Assembly (NCBI GenBank): GCA_017432685.1
Contig: JAFRIR010000018.1
Location: 1 to 64,000 of the forward strand
Length of the DNA stretch: 64,000 bases
Reading direction: 5' to 3'
DNA from: Flexilinea sp.
GTDB taxonomy: Bacteria > Chloroflexota > Anaerolineae > Anaerolineales > Anaerolineaceae
In this document: one piece after another, positions 51,827 to 60,681 of the stretch
Layout of the letters: each line of letters starts with the position of its first letter
Position numbering within the stretch: the first letter of the stretch is position 1
Notes under the pieces: model-generated
Databases searched by the model: none
What the model was told of the DNA's origin: nothing
Seen by the model: the letters and a program-made list of their open reading frames with translations, nothing else
Translations under genes and position numbers: made by a program

Positions 51827-51910
51827 AGTTATCCTTACGTCCCCGGCGCCTGGTTCACCATGCCGGGCAGCGACTGGACCTTCACCGCCGTCTGGGATGA
51901 GATCAAATAA
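51818..51910 (+). pseudogene. C-terminal remnant of an InlB-type repeat protein
   Basis: The frame reads YPYVPGAWFTMPGSDWTFTA then VWDEIK and TAA. This is the last strand pattern of Listeria-Bacteroides (InlB B-repeat, Flg_new) modules, Y-x-P-G-x-x-F-x-M-P-x-x-D-x-T-F-T-A-x-W. An in-frame stop at 51815, inside R element 15, cuts it off from any upstream coding part. It is a gene end left behind, followed by a strong hairpin. Confidence 0.65.
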
Positions 51911-51916
51911 TACGAA

Positions 51917-51950
51917 TCGGGACGGTTCCGAAGCAACGGAACCGTCCCGA
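51917..51950. terminator. bidirectional hairpin
   Basis: Perfect 14-bp stem TCGGGACGGTTCCG with its complement around six bases, between the InlB-type remnant and the converging ATPase gene. Confidence 0.75.
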
Positions 51951-51982
51951 TTATTTGTGGAAGAAGAAACCGTCTATTGTGG

Positions 51983-53281
51983 TCAGAAATCCTTGATCCT
52001 GCAGGCAGCATAAAGAGGGATATTTATTAACCAATCCTGTTTCCGATAATCAGAAAGGGAAATTCGAATCGGCTTGGATTGAGGATAAGCTTCATGAAAA
52101 GTTTTCAACGATTTGGATCGAAGGTTTTCTCCCGCCTTCACCTCAATCGGAAGCAAAGCCTGCTGCCCCTGCGTAAGAAAATCCAGTTCAAGCTTGCTCG
52201 TTTCACTATCATAATAATAGATACCGGTCGACAACGAGGCGACAAGCTGTTCATAAACATACTGCTCTGTGAAAGTACCGTCATATTCTTCAAAAATATT
52301 CTGATTCAGTAATATTCCGCTTATCGGTGCATCTACCATGGCTCCCATCAAGCCATGGTCCAGCAGATAGAGCTTGAAGGCACTGAAATCTTCATAGAAT
52401 TTCAGCGGAATACCGGCCTTCCTGACCCTGGGTACTTTATAGATAATTCCGGCATCCAGCAGCCATTCAATGGCCAGCTCAAAATCTTTGGCTCTTGCCC
52501 CTTTTTGTATATCTCCATAGATGAATTTACTGTTCCTTTTTGCCAGCTGCTGAGGAATGGAATTCCATACCTGATGAATTCGTCCGAGAATAGCTGTAGA
52601 GGCATGTTTTGAGATATCCAACGCATAATCAGCAAGAATTTGCTTCTGAATATTGCGTAAATCTGTATAAGGCCTGCCGGCCAGATATTCCCTGACCACC
52701 TCCGGCATTCCGCCTGTGAAATAATATTCACGCAGCAGATCTTTCAGCAACTGTGACAATCCCGTCAGATCCTCAAGCGAACCGGTCATAAGCCGTTCAT
52801 AAAGCGCCTCTCCCTGTTTTGCCCGAACAAATTCAGGAAAAGAAAGGGGATAAAGATAAAACTCATCGGTTTTTCCAACAGGATAGGAAACACCTTCATG
52901 AATCGCCAGCCCAAGCAGAGAACCCGCAACCACAACATGATACTGCGGTGCGTCTTCCTGAAAGTATTTCAGGGAAGCCAAAGCCCGCGGCGCCTCACCG
53001 ACCTCATCGATGAAAATCAATGTGTTTCCCGCAGTTATTTCCTGTCCCGAAAGAATCTCAATGTCAGAAAGAATGCGTTCGATCCGGAAGTCTTTTTCGA
53101 AAATCTGCCTGATTCGCGGATCTTTGTCGCAATTCAGGACGATCATCTTTTCAAATTCATTTCTGCCAAATTCCTGAACCAGGTACGTTTTTCCTACCTG
53201 ACGGGCTCCCTGTAAAACCAAAGGTTTTCTGGCAGGGCTGTCCTTCCAACTTATAAGTTTGTCATATAAATCGCGTTTCAT
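51983..53281 (-). CDS. AAA ATPase with DUF4143
   Basis: A 432-residue P-loop ATPase. Walker A GARQVGKT is at residues 25-32, Walker B TLIFIDEVGE near 88-97, sensor VVVAGSLLG. The DUF4143 part has KLYLLDHGLMGAM and a C-terminal nuclease-like region with KLELDFLTQ and LLPIEVKAG, D...E-x-K, which resembles a PD-(D/E)XK site and is complete here. It differs from the member at 45195 and belongs to the common GARQVGKT subgroup. It is monocistronic and its role is unknown. Confidence 0.88.
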   Translation of the reverse strand: MKRDLYDKLISWKDSPARKPLVLQGARQVGKTYLVQEFGRNEFEKMIVLNCDKDPRIRQIFEKDFRIERILSDIEILSGQEITAGNTLIFIDEVGEAPRALASLKYFQEDAPQYHVVVAGSLLGLAIHEGVSYPVGKTDEFYLYPLSFPEFVRAKQGEALYERLMTGSLEDLTGLSQLLKDLLREYYFTGGMPEVVREYLAGRPYTDLRNIQKQILADYALDISKHASTAILGRIHQVWNSIPQQLAKRNSKFIYGDIQKGARAKDFELAIEWLLDAGIIYKVPRVRKAGIPLKFYEDFSAFKLYLLDHGLMGAMVDAPISGILLNQNIFEEYDGTFTEQYVYEQLVASLSTGIYYYDSETSKLELDFLTQGQQALLPIEVKAGENLRSKSLKTFHEAYPQSKPIRISLSDYRKQDWLINIPLYAACRIKDF

Positions 53282-53595
53282 GTCCGAGGATATTCCTTAT
53301 CTGTTTCATGTATAAGGGAAAATACCTATGGTCAATCCCACCAAAACATTTTACATTATCATACCATATTTTTTCATATGTTTACATTTTTCGGAACGAT
53401 CTTTGTTGATTTACAACATTTTCAGGAACGAATATTTATCAGTATAAGAAAAAAAGTCTCCTTACCGACATAATTTATTTCGAGGGAACCACAGATTAAT
53501 GCAGATTTCATAGTAAACGATTCAACAGAACAGGTCACTCTTGACTCATAACGAATAAATCAGCATTTTCTCAGAATTATTTGAACAGTGTATGC
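53282..53595. other. AT-rich gap
   Basis: No gene, repeat family member or clear hairpin is visible in this stretch. It separates the DUF4143 gene from the higBA remnant. Confidence 0.6.
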
Positions 53596-53623
53596 TTGAT
53601 TTATTCAAATAATTATATATAAT
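53596..53623 (+). promoter_or_regulatory. promoter of the higBA remnant
   Basis: TTGATT (53596-53601), 16-base spacer, TATAAT (53618-53623): the best sigma-70-type match in the window. Confidence 0.7.
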
Positions 53624-53650
53624 AAAATACAGAGGGTACAACGTTGTTAT

Positions 53651-53746
53651 ATGTTGATCAGATATAAAGACAACAAAATCAGACGATTATGCACTGACTA
53701 CGCTTATGCCAAAAAGAAAAAAGGTAATTATGTCCATAAAACATAG
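53651..53746 (+). pseudogene. truncated HigB-type toxin
   Basis: A 31-codon frame reading LIRYKDNKIRRLCTDYAYAK then KKKGNYVHKT and TAG. The pattern Y-K-x-x-K-x-x-x-L-C-x-D-x-x-x-A-K-K-K-x-G is that of the first helix pair of HigB-like toxins that precede HigA. The catalytic beta sheet is missing. The remnant overlaps the start of the antitoxin by 17 bases, which suggests a deletion that removed most of the toxin and kept the promoter. Confidence 0.6.
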
Positions 53747-54026
53747 TGAAAATTATTGTGCAAATCCCCCTGGACGTTTGATCAGTGAGATGCTTGAAGA
53801 CCGCAGTATTTCCGAAAAGGAGATGGCTGAAAAATTAGGTCTGCCGGAATATTACATGTATGATCTCATTGAGGGAGATGTTCCGTTGACTCCTTCGATC
53901 GCAGAAAAACTTGAAACAAATCTTGGTATGTCTGCTGCATTCTGGATGAGATATGAAAAACGGTATCAGGATAAATTGCAAAAAGTAAACGAGGAAAATC
54001 GTATAATGTTTCTTGAACCGGCATAA
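53730..54026 (+). CDS. higA: HigA-type antitoxin
   Basis: A 98-residue HTH protein of the HigA family: PPGRLISEMLEDRSISEKE (with the N-terminal P-G), MAEKLGLPEYYMYDLIEG as the HTH, and GMSAAFWMRYEKRYQDKL at the end. HigA binds and silences the HigB mRNase and represses the operon. Here the partner is only a fragment. ATG 53730 follows AAAGG by five bases; ATG 53706 is in frame but without a site. As an orphan it could still repress promoters or neutralise HigB from elsewhere. Confidence 0.82.
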   Translation: MSIKHSENYCANPPGRLISEMLEDRSISEKEMAEKLGLPEYYMYDLIEGDVPLTPSIAEKLETNLGMSAAFWMRYEKRYQDKLQKVNEENRIMFLEPA

Positions 54027-54086
54027 TTTTTCGGGGAGTTCTGCTGCATTGAAGTCGAGCAGCTGCGGCAAATCAAAATGTGTTGT

Positions 54087-54125
54087 TAAAAATCGGGGGC
54101 GGTTCCACAGGAGTGGAACCGCCCC
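54087..54125 (-). terminator. intrinsic terminator of the vanY-like gene
   Basis: Stem GGGGCGGTTCCAC with its complement around AGGA; on the minus strand it is followed by GATTTTTAAC. It lies 23 bases after the stop of the VanY-like gene. Confidence 0.82.
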
Positions 54126-54147
54126 TGATGCAATTTATCAGCAGCTT

Positions 54148-55743
54148 TTAATACCCCCAGGAGAGGATCTCCCAGCCGCCTTCTTCATTCTGAACAAGCC
54201 ACCACTGGTAATCTTTATACTCATGATCCGGGTTCCATGCACCCACCGGTTCAACCGGTGAATGAAAATCGGCTAAAAATTCCGCACACTTTACCGCATT
54301 CCCGTCATTCAGAGAATTCAGCCATGCCAGATTTTCCGCAGTATTGGATTCATCTCCGGCATATCGCAGACTGTGCAGTTCACAACCCTCCCAGGAGGCG
54401 AACATACATTTTATCTGAACGGCAGCTTCCTCCAGTTCAGAGCGCGTGAACAGTTCGGATGTGCCGTAATCGATCAGCGGATCCGTTTCGGTAAGCACGC
54501 CGAGATATCCCTCCAGCGTAATCCCTTTGTCCATGATCTCACGCGCAATCACAGGATCATCGATATAGCGGATGTGCCAGGGCTCATAACCGTAACCGGT
54601 GATATGCTCTTTCCCTTCCGGATAGCGCAAAATAAAACCGTAATCGGCCAGTTTTTCATGGACCTTCGCCCAAACTTCCGGGTAGCGGATCATGTCTTCG
54701 TTGTAATAAACATCCTGCCCGTCAATGTTCAGGTACAGGTCAAGGGCAAGCCCGGTGTGATGCTCGGAAAAGCCCGGCGCTGCGACTGTCTTTGCGGCAT
54801 AATCTGCACCGTATTCTGCGATAAAATGGTCCATGATCTCCTGCTGAACGGCGACACTCCGGCGTGCGGAATCCAGATCGACAAATACGTTTTCCTGAGC
54901 CAGTGCATCCTTCAGCGCAAGATAAGCCTCATAAGCTTTTGTTTCCACCTCAACATCATCGCCGAGCGAATTGACCGTATGAATGGTTTCCAGTGCATCT
55001 TCCCAATCTTCGGGGAGCTGATTCAGTTTGTTTACGAGTACAAGGTAATTGATTTCCGCTCCTTCAGGCGGATTTACCGGATCAAAGACAGCAACAAAAT
55101 CTGCGCTCTCGTCCAAAAGAACCGTAATTTGTGCCTCTGTAGAGAAATCTTCTCCGTTTTTGGTCCATTTCACAAACCGGTTTTCCTCATCCGTCCAGGC
55201 GACGAATGTATAGTCAGCCGGTTCTGCCAGGTTGATCTGCGCAGACTGGAAAGGATATTCAGGATCGATTACCGGAGCTTCTTCCCCCTCACCATAATCA
55301 ATATTTCCCCGGCCTTCCGTGTTAACGCTGACGAAAATCGTGGCTTCGGGAATGTCATACGGCTTGAAGTGAAAAGTTTCTCCGCCCTCGACCGCAAGCA
55401 TCAGCCCATCTTCACCCTCTTCAGAAACGGTGACAATATATGGCTCGGTGTTTTCATCATCCCAGGCGTTCAGGTTCCCATGCAGGGTGTTTCCTTCCTG
55501 AGGGATCGTCCAGCCGGTCATGACATCACCGATCATAACCCCGACATACCAGCCCGGTTCGACCACATCGTCCATCCAGGTTACAGAGAGAAAATTATTA
55601 TTTTCATCCAGATAATAACCCGAACGGGTCCAGCTTCCGACCGCCGTATCGGACAAGTGATCCTGCGCGTTCGCCGGGATACCCAGAACAGCCAGAATAA
55701 TCAGCATCCATACAGTTAATAAGTGAGAAATGATCTTTTTCAT
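54148..55743 (-). CDS. secreted VanY-type D-alanyl-D-alanine carboxypeptidase
   Basis: A 531-residue exported peptidase of the M15B family that trims the last D-Ala of peptidoglycan stem peptides. Signal peptide about residues 1-26. A long N-terminal part (about 30-240) has two beta-rich segments, the second with a bacterial-repeat-like FVAWTDEENRFVKWTKNGE. The peptidase domain (about 250-430) has SARRSVAVQQEIMDHF, the Zn motif SEHHTGLALDL and EPWHIRY with the last His. The C-terminal 80 residues are separate. Domain set points to cell-wall work outside the membrane. It is nine bases downstream of valS on the same strand. Confidence 0.9.
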   Translation of the reverse strand: MKKIISHLLTVWMLIILAVLGIPANAQDHLSDTAVGSWTRSGYYLDENNNFLSVTWMDDVVEPGWYVGVMIGDVMTGWTIPQEGNTLHGNLNAWDDENTEPYIVTVSEEGEDGLMLAVEGGETFHFKPYDIPEATIFVSVNTEGRGNIDYGEGEEAPVIDPEYPFQSAQINLAEPADYTFVAWTDEENRFVKWTKNGEDFSTEAQITVLLDESADFVAVFDPVNPPEGAEINYLVLVNKLNQLPEDWEDALETIHTVNSLGDDVEVETKAYEAYLALKDALAQENVFVDLDSARRSVAVQQEIMDHFIAEYGADYAAKTVAAPGFSEHHTGLALDLYLNIDGQDVYYNEDMIRYPEVWAKVHEKLADYGFILRYPEGKEHITGYGYEPWHIRYIDDPVIAREIMDKGITLEGYLGVLTETDPLIDYGTSELFTRSELEEAAVQIKCMFASWEGCELHSLRYAGDESNTAENLAWLNSLNDGNAVKCAEFLADFHSPVEPVGAWNPDHEYKDYQWWLVQNEEGGWEILSWGY

Positions 55744-55752
55744 GACTTTTCC

Positions 55753-58446
55753 CTACAAACTTCGCAGCTGTTCTTCCAGATTGGCAGCGGTTTCCTTGAA
55801 CTGGGCCAGGCGGCCGCGTTCCTTCTCCACCACAGCAGCCGGAGCCTTTTGCGCAAACGGAGAGGCGAGCAGCTTCTCGAGACGGTCCACCTGTCCCTTG
55901 ATCTCGTTCAGTTCCGCGTCCAGACGGGCTTTTTCAGCAGCAGCATCGATCTGTTCATGCAGCTTCAGGTAGATCGACACACCGGAAACAGCCGTGGAGA
56001 CCATGTCCGCCGGTTTTTCCGCGACCGCATCCACGATCTGCAGTTTTTCTTCATCCAGCGCAGCCAGTGAAGCAAGGATGTGCTTCATGTCCGCGAAGGT
56101 TTCCTGATTTTCACCGGCAGCGATGATAGCTTCGATGCGCTTGCCCGGGACGACCTTCCGCTCCGTGCGCAGGTTGCGGATGGTGCGGATCAGTTCGCGG
56201 GTCTTTTCCATGTGAGCCACCGCGTCAGCCTCATTGACGTCTTCGGCTTCCGGCCAGCGCGCGATGATCAGCGCATCTTCCCAGCCGCCCGCAGGGGCAA
56301 AGGCTTCACCCTTGTCCATGGCAGCTTCCTTCACATGACCCCAGAGGGCTTCCGTCACGAACGGCGTGAAGGGATGCAGCAGGCGCAGACAGGTGTCCAG
56401 AATGCGAATGAGCATCCGGGCGGTATTGAAGGCAACATTGCCACCTTCCGCCAGCTGGATCTTGGCGATCTCAATGTACCAGTCCGCATAGTCACCCCAG
56501 AAGAAGTCAAAGATCTGACGTCCGGCTTCCCCGTACTGATGGGAGCCGAAGAGTCGTTCCACATCGCGGATCACATCCTGCATGCGGGACCAGATCCAGC
56601 GGTCGGCGACCGTCGGCTGCACCTCACCCTCGGCTTGAGCGGGAGCCTTGTCCAAAGCGCCGATCACAAAGCGTCCGGCGTTCCAGAGCTTGTTGGCGAA
56701 GTTACGGTTGGCTTCCACCTTCTTGACGGAAAGGTTGGTGTCATTCCCCGGAGTGGAACCCACCAGCAGCGTGAAACGCAGCGCATCCGTGCCGAGCTCG
56801 TCCATCACGATGAGCGGATCCACCACATTGCCCTTGGTCTTGGACATCTTGTCACCGTGTTCATCGCGGACCAGACCGTGCAGATAGATCTCGGTAAAGG
56901 GTACCTTGCCGGTGAAGTGAATGCCGTCCATGATCATGCGGGCGACCCAGAAGAACAGGATGTCATAACCGGTCTCCAGCATGGAAGTCGGGTAAAAGTA
57001 TTCATAATCCGGGGTCTTTTCCGGCCAGCCAAGGGTCGAGAAGGGCCAGAGACCGGAGGAGAACCAGGTGTCGAGCACGTCCGGATCCTGTTCGATGTTG
57101 TGACTGTGACACTTCGGGCATTCATGGACGTCCGTGCGGGAGACGATCATCTCACCGCAGTCCTGACAGTACCAGACCGGGATGCGGTGTCCCCACCACA
57201 GCTGACGGCTGACGCACCAGTCCTGGATGTTTTCCAGCCAGTTGTAGTAAACCTTTGTGAAGTGATCCGGGATGATTTTGATCTCACCGGAGCGGACCGC
57301 TTCCAGCGCGGGTTTCGCCAAAGATTCCATCTTCACGAACCACTGCTGGGAGATCATCGGCTCGATCACTTCGCCGGAACGCTGGGAGTGAGGGATGGAC
57401 ATCTGGTAGGGTTCTTCCTTGATGACCAGTCCGGCTTCCTTCATGTCCGCCCAGATCGCCTTGCGGCATTCGAAGCGGTCCATGCCGGCATACTTCCCGG
57501 CTTCCTCGTTCATATGCGCATCTTTGGTCATGATGTTGATCTCGGCCAGTCCGTGTGTCTTCCCAATGGCATAGTCATGCGGGTCATGGGCCGGGGTGAT
57601 CTTCAGCGCACCGGTACCGAATTCGCGATCCACATATTCATCCGCGATCACGGGGATCTCACGGCCGATCATCGGGACACGGACCGTTTTGCCGATGTAC
57701 TTCTGATAACGCGGGTCTTCCGGATGGACAGCCACGGCAGAGTCACCCGGGATGGTTTCCGGACGGGTCGTGGAGACCGGCAGGTAGTCGCCGCTATCAT
57801 CCGCCAGCATATATTTGAAGTAATACAGCGTGCCGGGTTCGTCTTTGTATTCCACTTCCAGGTCGGAAACAGCCGTCTGCAGCTTCGGGGACCAGTTGAC
57901 GATGCGGGAGCCACGGTACATCAACCCTTCTTCATAGAGGCGTACAAAGGCTTCACGGACGGCCTTGGAAAGACCTTCGTCCAGGGTGAAGCGTTCGCGG
58001 TCCCAGTCACAGGAAGCGCCCAGACGCTGGATCTGCGCCACGATGCGGTCATGATATTTGTCTTTCCATTCCCAGACCTTTTCCAGAAACTTTTCCCGGC
58101 CCAGATCCTGACGGTGAATGCCTTCTTTCGCGAGAGCACGTTCCACCAGCATCTGGGTGGCGATCCCCGCATGGTCGGTACCCGGAACCCAGAGGGTCGG
58201 GGTGCCCTTCATGCGGTGATAGCGGATCATCAGGTCTTCCATGGAAACGAACATGGCATGGCCCAGGTGCAGCTCACCGGTAACGTTCGGGGGCGGGATG
58301 GAGATCACATAAGGCTTGTGATCCGGGTCATGGTTGACAGAATTGGGATCATTGATGGGTTTGAAATAACCCTGATCCCACCACCACTGATACATTGCTG
58401 TCTCAGTGTTCTTGAAATCATACGTCTTTGGCAGCTCTTTACTCAT
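55753..58446 (-). CDS. valS: valyl-tRNA synthetase
   Basis: The 897-residue class I synthetase that charges tRNA-Val and edits Thr. HIGH motif HLGH is at residues 60-63 after PPPNVTGEL, KMSKTKG near 533. Between them lie the editing domain and a zinc-type segment CQDCGE...CPKCHS (about 425-450). The C-terminal coiled coil starts after SIYLKLHEQIDAAAEKARL. Length is usual. Aggag precedes ATG. The gene is under T-box control. A decayed copy of its last 25 codons lies at 45001. Confidence 0.98.
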   Translation of the reverse strand: MSKELPKTYDFKNTETAMYQWWWDQGYFKPINDPNSVNHDPDHKPYVISIPPPNVTGELHLGHAMFVSMEDLMIRYHRMKGTPTLWVPGTDHAGIATQMLVERALAKEGIHRQDLGREKFLEKVWEWKDKYHDRIVAQIQRLGASCDWDRERFTLDEGLSKAVREAFVRLYEEGLMYRGSRIVNWSPKLQTAVSDLEVEYKDEPGTLYYFKYMLADDSGDYLPVSTTRPETIPGDSAVAVHPEDPRYQKYIGKTVRVPMIGREIPVIADEYVDREFGTGALKITPAHDPHDYAIGKTHGLAEINIMTKDAHMNEEAGKYAGMDRFECRKAIWADMKEAGLVIKEEPYQMSIPHSQRSGEVIEPMISQQWFVKMESLAKPALEAVRSGEIKIIPDHFTKVYYNWLENIQDWCVSRQLWWGHRIPVWYCQDCGEMIVSRTDVHECPKCHSHNIEQDPDVLDTWFSSGLWPFSTLGWPEKTPDYEYFYPTSMLETGYDILFFWVARMIMDGIHFTGKVPFTEIYLHGLVRDEHGDKMSKTKGNVVDPLIVMDELGTDALRFTLLVGSTPGNDTNLSVKKVEANRNFANKLWNAGRFVIGALDKAPAQAEGEVQPTVADRWIWSRMQDVIRDVERLFGSHQYGEAGRQIFDFFWGDYADWYIEIAKIQLAEGGNVAFNTARMLIRILDTCLRLLHPFTPFVTEALWGHVKEAAMDKGEAFAPAGGWEDALIIARWPEAEDVNEADAVAHMEKTRELIRTIRNLRTERKVVPGKRIEAIIAAGENQETFADMKHILASLAALDEEKLQIVDAVAEKPADMVSTAVSGVSIYLKLHEQIDAAAEKARLDAELNEIKGQVDRLEKLLASPFAQKAPAAVVEKERGRLAQFKETAANLEEQLRSL

Positions 58447-58478
58447 CTGCGATAACTCCTGTCTTTCAGTTATTGGCG

Positions 58479-58544
58479 TGAGGAATGAGAAGTTAGGAGT
58501 GAGGAATGAAAGGCTGAATCCTGAATCCTAAATCCTGAATCCTA
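58479..58544. repeat. heptamer array H7 (GAGGAAT, then AATCCTG)
   Basis: Two adjacent arrays of about four and five units with different 7-mers, between the T-box terminator and the valS ribosome binding site. Confidence 0.82.
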
Positions 58545-58551
58545 TTAAAAT

Positions 58552-58815
58552 AAAAACTTCCGTCCTGAATGAGGACGAAAGTCAAAAATCTTCCGCGGTA
58601 CCACCTCAGTTCGCGGGACCTCCCGCGCACTCATTGCAGCCTGATAACGGACTGTGCCGGACCGTTCTACTCATTCTGACCACTGACCACCGGCCACTGA
58701 TCACGAAAAACTTTCTTCGGTCATCTGCGGCAGGCGACTTCCGCTTTCCGTTTCCGTCGGGGTTCTCAGCCTCTCCCCTTCTCTGTCCGGCCGTAAAAAC
58801 GTACTGCTCCTGCGG
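58552..58815 (-). promoter_or_regulatory. T-box leader of valS
   Basis: On the minus strand: stem I region beginning near 58812, with AGAGA-like and GNTG-like elements, a possible Val specifier GTC at 58736-58738, the T-box core GGTGGTACCGCGGAA (58591-58605), and the terminator CTTTCGTCCT-CATTC-AGGACGGAAG with TTTTTATTTT (58552-58583). Uncharged tRNA-Val would stabilise the antiterminator and allow valS expression. The linker between stem I and the antiterminator holds a heptamer array. The specifier position needs folding to confirm. Confidence 0.9.
58669..58705. repeat. heptamer array H8 within the T-box linker
   Basis: About four to five units of CTGACCA/CTGATCA type; read on the other strand they match the H4a heptamers at 18831. 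Confidence 0.72.
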
Positions 58816-58820
58816 AATTG

Positions 58821-58849
58821 ATTATACCTGAATTCTTCTCATTTGACGA
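58821..58849 (-). promoter_or_regulatory. promoter of valS
   Basis: On the minus strand TATAAT (58821-58826) with 17 bases to a weak GTCAAA-type -35, just upstream of stem I. Confidence 0.55.
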
Positions 58850-59092
58850 AAAAAAGGACACCGGAAATCGAGCCCATCCACCATATCTGGCAGCGCCCAC
58901 ACTCATTTTATCATATTTACAGGCGTCGGAAAGAGATCGGATATAGCAAACAGGGAAATTGCAATTTATCGTTATGGTCCTGAGTCTGCGGGGTCAGATC
59001 CTTCCGGCTCATACTTCGCATAAGCCTTCAGAATCCGACCCCTCCAACTCAGAATCCGACACCCGTTACAAACCCGGGAAACAAAAACACGG
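58850..59092. other. gap between valS leader and AbiEii gene
   Basis: No convincing gene. It holds a small direct repeat, TCAGAATCCGAC, at about 59030 and 59049, and otherwise nothing recognisable. Confidence 0.5.
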
Positions 59093-59962
59093 TCACGATT
59101 TGGATCTTAATGCTCTCGTTACCGTTCGAAAAAAATCAGCATTCCAAAGTTCAATTTTTTCCGGACGGATGACAAAGGGCAGCACGTCTTCCTTTGCCTG
59201 ATCATAATCAATTTCAGAAAACCGTTTACACAACAAGTCTTTTAGTTTTTCCAAATCAAGCGTTTCTGTCTCATCAAGCGAACCTGTTTGATGAAGCCGC
59301 GATTCCAGATGTGCAATGTTTACCGGCACGTTCAGAGACAAATAATAAATATAATCGTATAAATCTCTCCCCTTTATTCGATTCCGCCTGGCTCGGAAAA
59401 GAACAGCATGAATCTTTCCTGCAAACAAAGATGGCAGATCATATAAGCGTATAGCATAAGGAATGGGCAGCAATTGATATCTGCTTTCATAACCTGCATA
59501 CGCAGGTGGATTTGTATCAACTTCAAATTTTATCCGGATCGTATCTTCTTTATGGATCATTTTTGCCAGTTTTTCATCAGCATAAAACAAAAGAATGTGT
59601 TCTCTGGTATTTCCTTTCAGGAAAGCCGATCTAATATCCGAATCTGAACCTTTTTTACGCTCTTCCACATGAAAATGCAGTCCATACGTGTTTACTTCTT
59701 TCTGAACAGCAGGGATGAATTGGTTCAGATCAAAATCTTCATCAGGCATCAGAAGAGAAAAATCAAGATCTTCCGAAAACCGATCCAATCCATGAAAAAT
59801 ACGCAATGCTGAACCGCCATAAAAAGCTGCATGGTTGAAAAATCCGGCACGGCTCAAACCACAAAGCACAATTTCCTGGACGATTTCCTTAATTTGGTTC
59901 TTCTTACCAAAATCAGGAATATTTTCATATCGAGACAACATTTGCGCAATCATTTCAGGCAT
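59093..59962 (-). CDS. abiEii: AbiEii/AbiGii-type nucleotidyltransferase toxin
   Basis: A 289-residue nucleotidyltransferase of the DUF1814/AbiEii group, the toxic half of a type IV toxin-antitoxin and phage-abortive system. The catalytic site is visible: AFYGGSALRIFHGLDRFSED then LDFSL, with G-S and D-x-D, followed by IRIKFEVDTNPP with the third acidic residue. A later KGRDLYDYIYYL helix is typical. ATG 59962 follows GGAG by eight bases and overlaps the AbiEi stop by eight bases; an in-frame start at 60034 lies inside that gene and is rejected. Confidence 0.85.
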   Translation of the reverse strand: MPEMIAQMLSRYENIPDFGKKNQIKEIVQEIVLCGLSRAGFFNHAAFYGGSALRIFHGLDRFSEDLDFSLLMPDEDFDLNQFIPAVQKEVNTYGLHFHVEERKKGSDSDIRSAFLKGNTREHILLFYADEKLAKMIHKEDTIRIKFEVDTNPPAYAGYESRYQLLPIPYAIRLYDLPSLFAGKIHAVLFRARRNRIKGRDLYDYIYYLSLNVPVNIAHLESRLHQTGSLDETETLDLEKLKDLLCKRFSEIDYDQAKEDVLPFVIRPEKIELWNADFFRTVTRALRSKS

Positions 59963-60548
59963 AGATAAACTCCGTTTTGATAAAAGAACGAAAGATCCGA
60001 TGATTGACAGTTTGATAACTCTCCGCAAGTTCAATCAGCCTGTTGTGATCCAGCATCATAAACCTTTCCTGATCCAGTCTCAGATCTTCAAACAATAGTG
60101 TCCTCATCTCCGTACGATTCCGAACAGGAGAAATTGTATATAACTTGTCGCAAACAGCTTTTTCCGGACTCGCGATCATATAGGGGTACCCATTTTCAAC
60201 ATGATAATCGATTCCCCATGGGTAAGCGGTTTCAGGAATATCCCGATACGAGTACATTCCAAATGAATTGACAAATTCCTTGCTCTTATGCTTTTTGAAC
60301 ACAGCACTGGTAAAGCGAGTCACCGCTTCAGGAATCAAATCATAATAGGACAGTGCAAAGTCGAATGATAAATAGGACGGACCATATATATGGATCGCAA
60401 GGCAGATTCCGGGAATATTTGCGTTCGTTTCATACAGACCATGACGGACTTTAAATAACCGTTTATTATCCATCATCCGGCGGATCGCAGCTCCGGGATT
60501 CGAATATTCCATCAATTCATCATTCAGCATTCCGGTCGTTTTCAGCAT
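59955..60548 (-). CDS. abiEi: AbiEi-type antitoxin
   Basis: A 197-residue antitoxin and transcription regulator. The N-terminal winged helix (LNDELMEYSNPGAAIRRMM) precedes the AbiEi_4-like body with RLFKVRHGLYE, GPSYLSFDFALSYYDLIPE and the ASPEKAVCDKLY motif near 130. AbiEi represses its own operon by binding inverted repeats and counters AbiEii. The start codon itself is part of a 51-bp near-perfect palindrome at 60546-60596, the expected operator. The two genes overlap, so they are co-translated. Confidence 0.87.
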   Translation of the reverse strand: MLKTTGMLNDELMEYSNPGAAIRRMMDNKRLFKVRHGLYETNANIPGICLAIHIYGPSYLSFDFALSYYDLIPEAVTRFTSAVFKKHKSKEFVNSFGMYSYRDIPETAYPWGIDYHVENGYPYMIASPEKAVCDKLYTISPVRNRTEMRTLLFEDLRLDQERFMMLDHNRLIELAESYQTVNHRIFRSFIKTEFIYA

Positions 60549-60596
60549 ATTTGCTCCTTAAATTGCAATTATACTGCAATTTTAGGAGCAAATATG
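60546..60596. promoter_or_regulatory. near-perfect palindromic operator of the abiE pair
   Basis: Two 21-bp arms around TATA with one mismatch. The palindrome contains AGGAGCAAATATG on both strands: on the minus strand this is the ribosome site and start of abiEi; on the plus strand it opens a five-codon mini-frame. Binding here would block transcription start and translation start alike. Confidence 0.78.
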
Positions 60597-60647
60597 ACAG
60601 TTGTGCAGTGATATGCCGTACTAAGAAATATGCCGGAAATCCCGGCA

Positions 60648-60680
60648 CATTTCTTATTTCTGATTTCTTATTTCTTATTC
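60648..60680. repeat. heptamer array H9 (CTTATTT)
   Basis: Four to five units of CTTATTT/CTGATTT, ending at the stop codon of the ABC ATPase gene. Confidence 0.8.
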
Positions 60681-60681
60681 T

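Noticed and set aside
56080-58455. Open frame of about 790 codons opposite valS
   Set aside because: Shadow of valS; composition is that of an antisense frame and no motif is visible.
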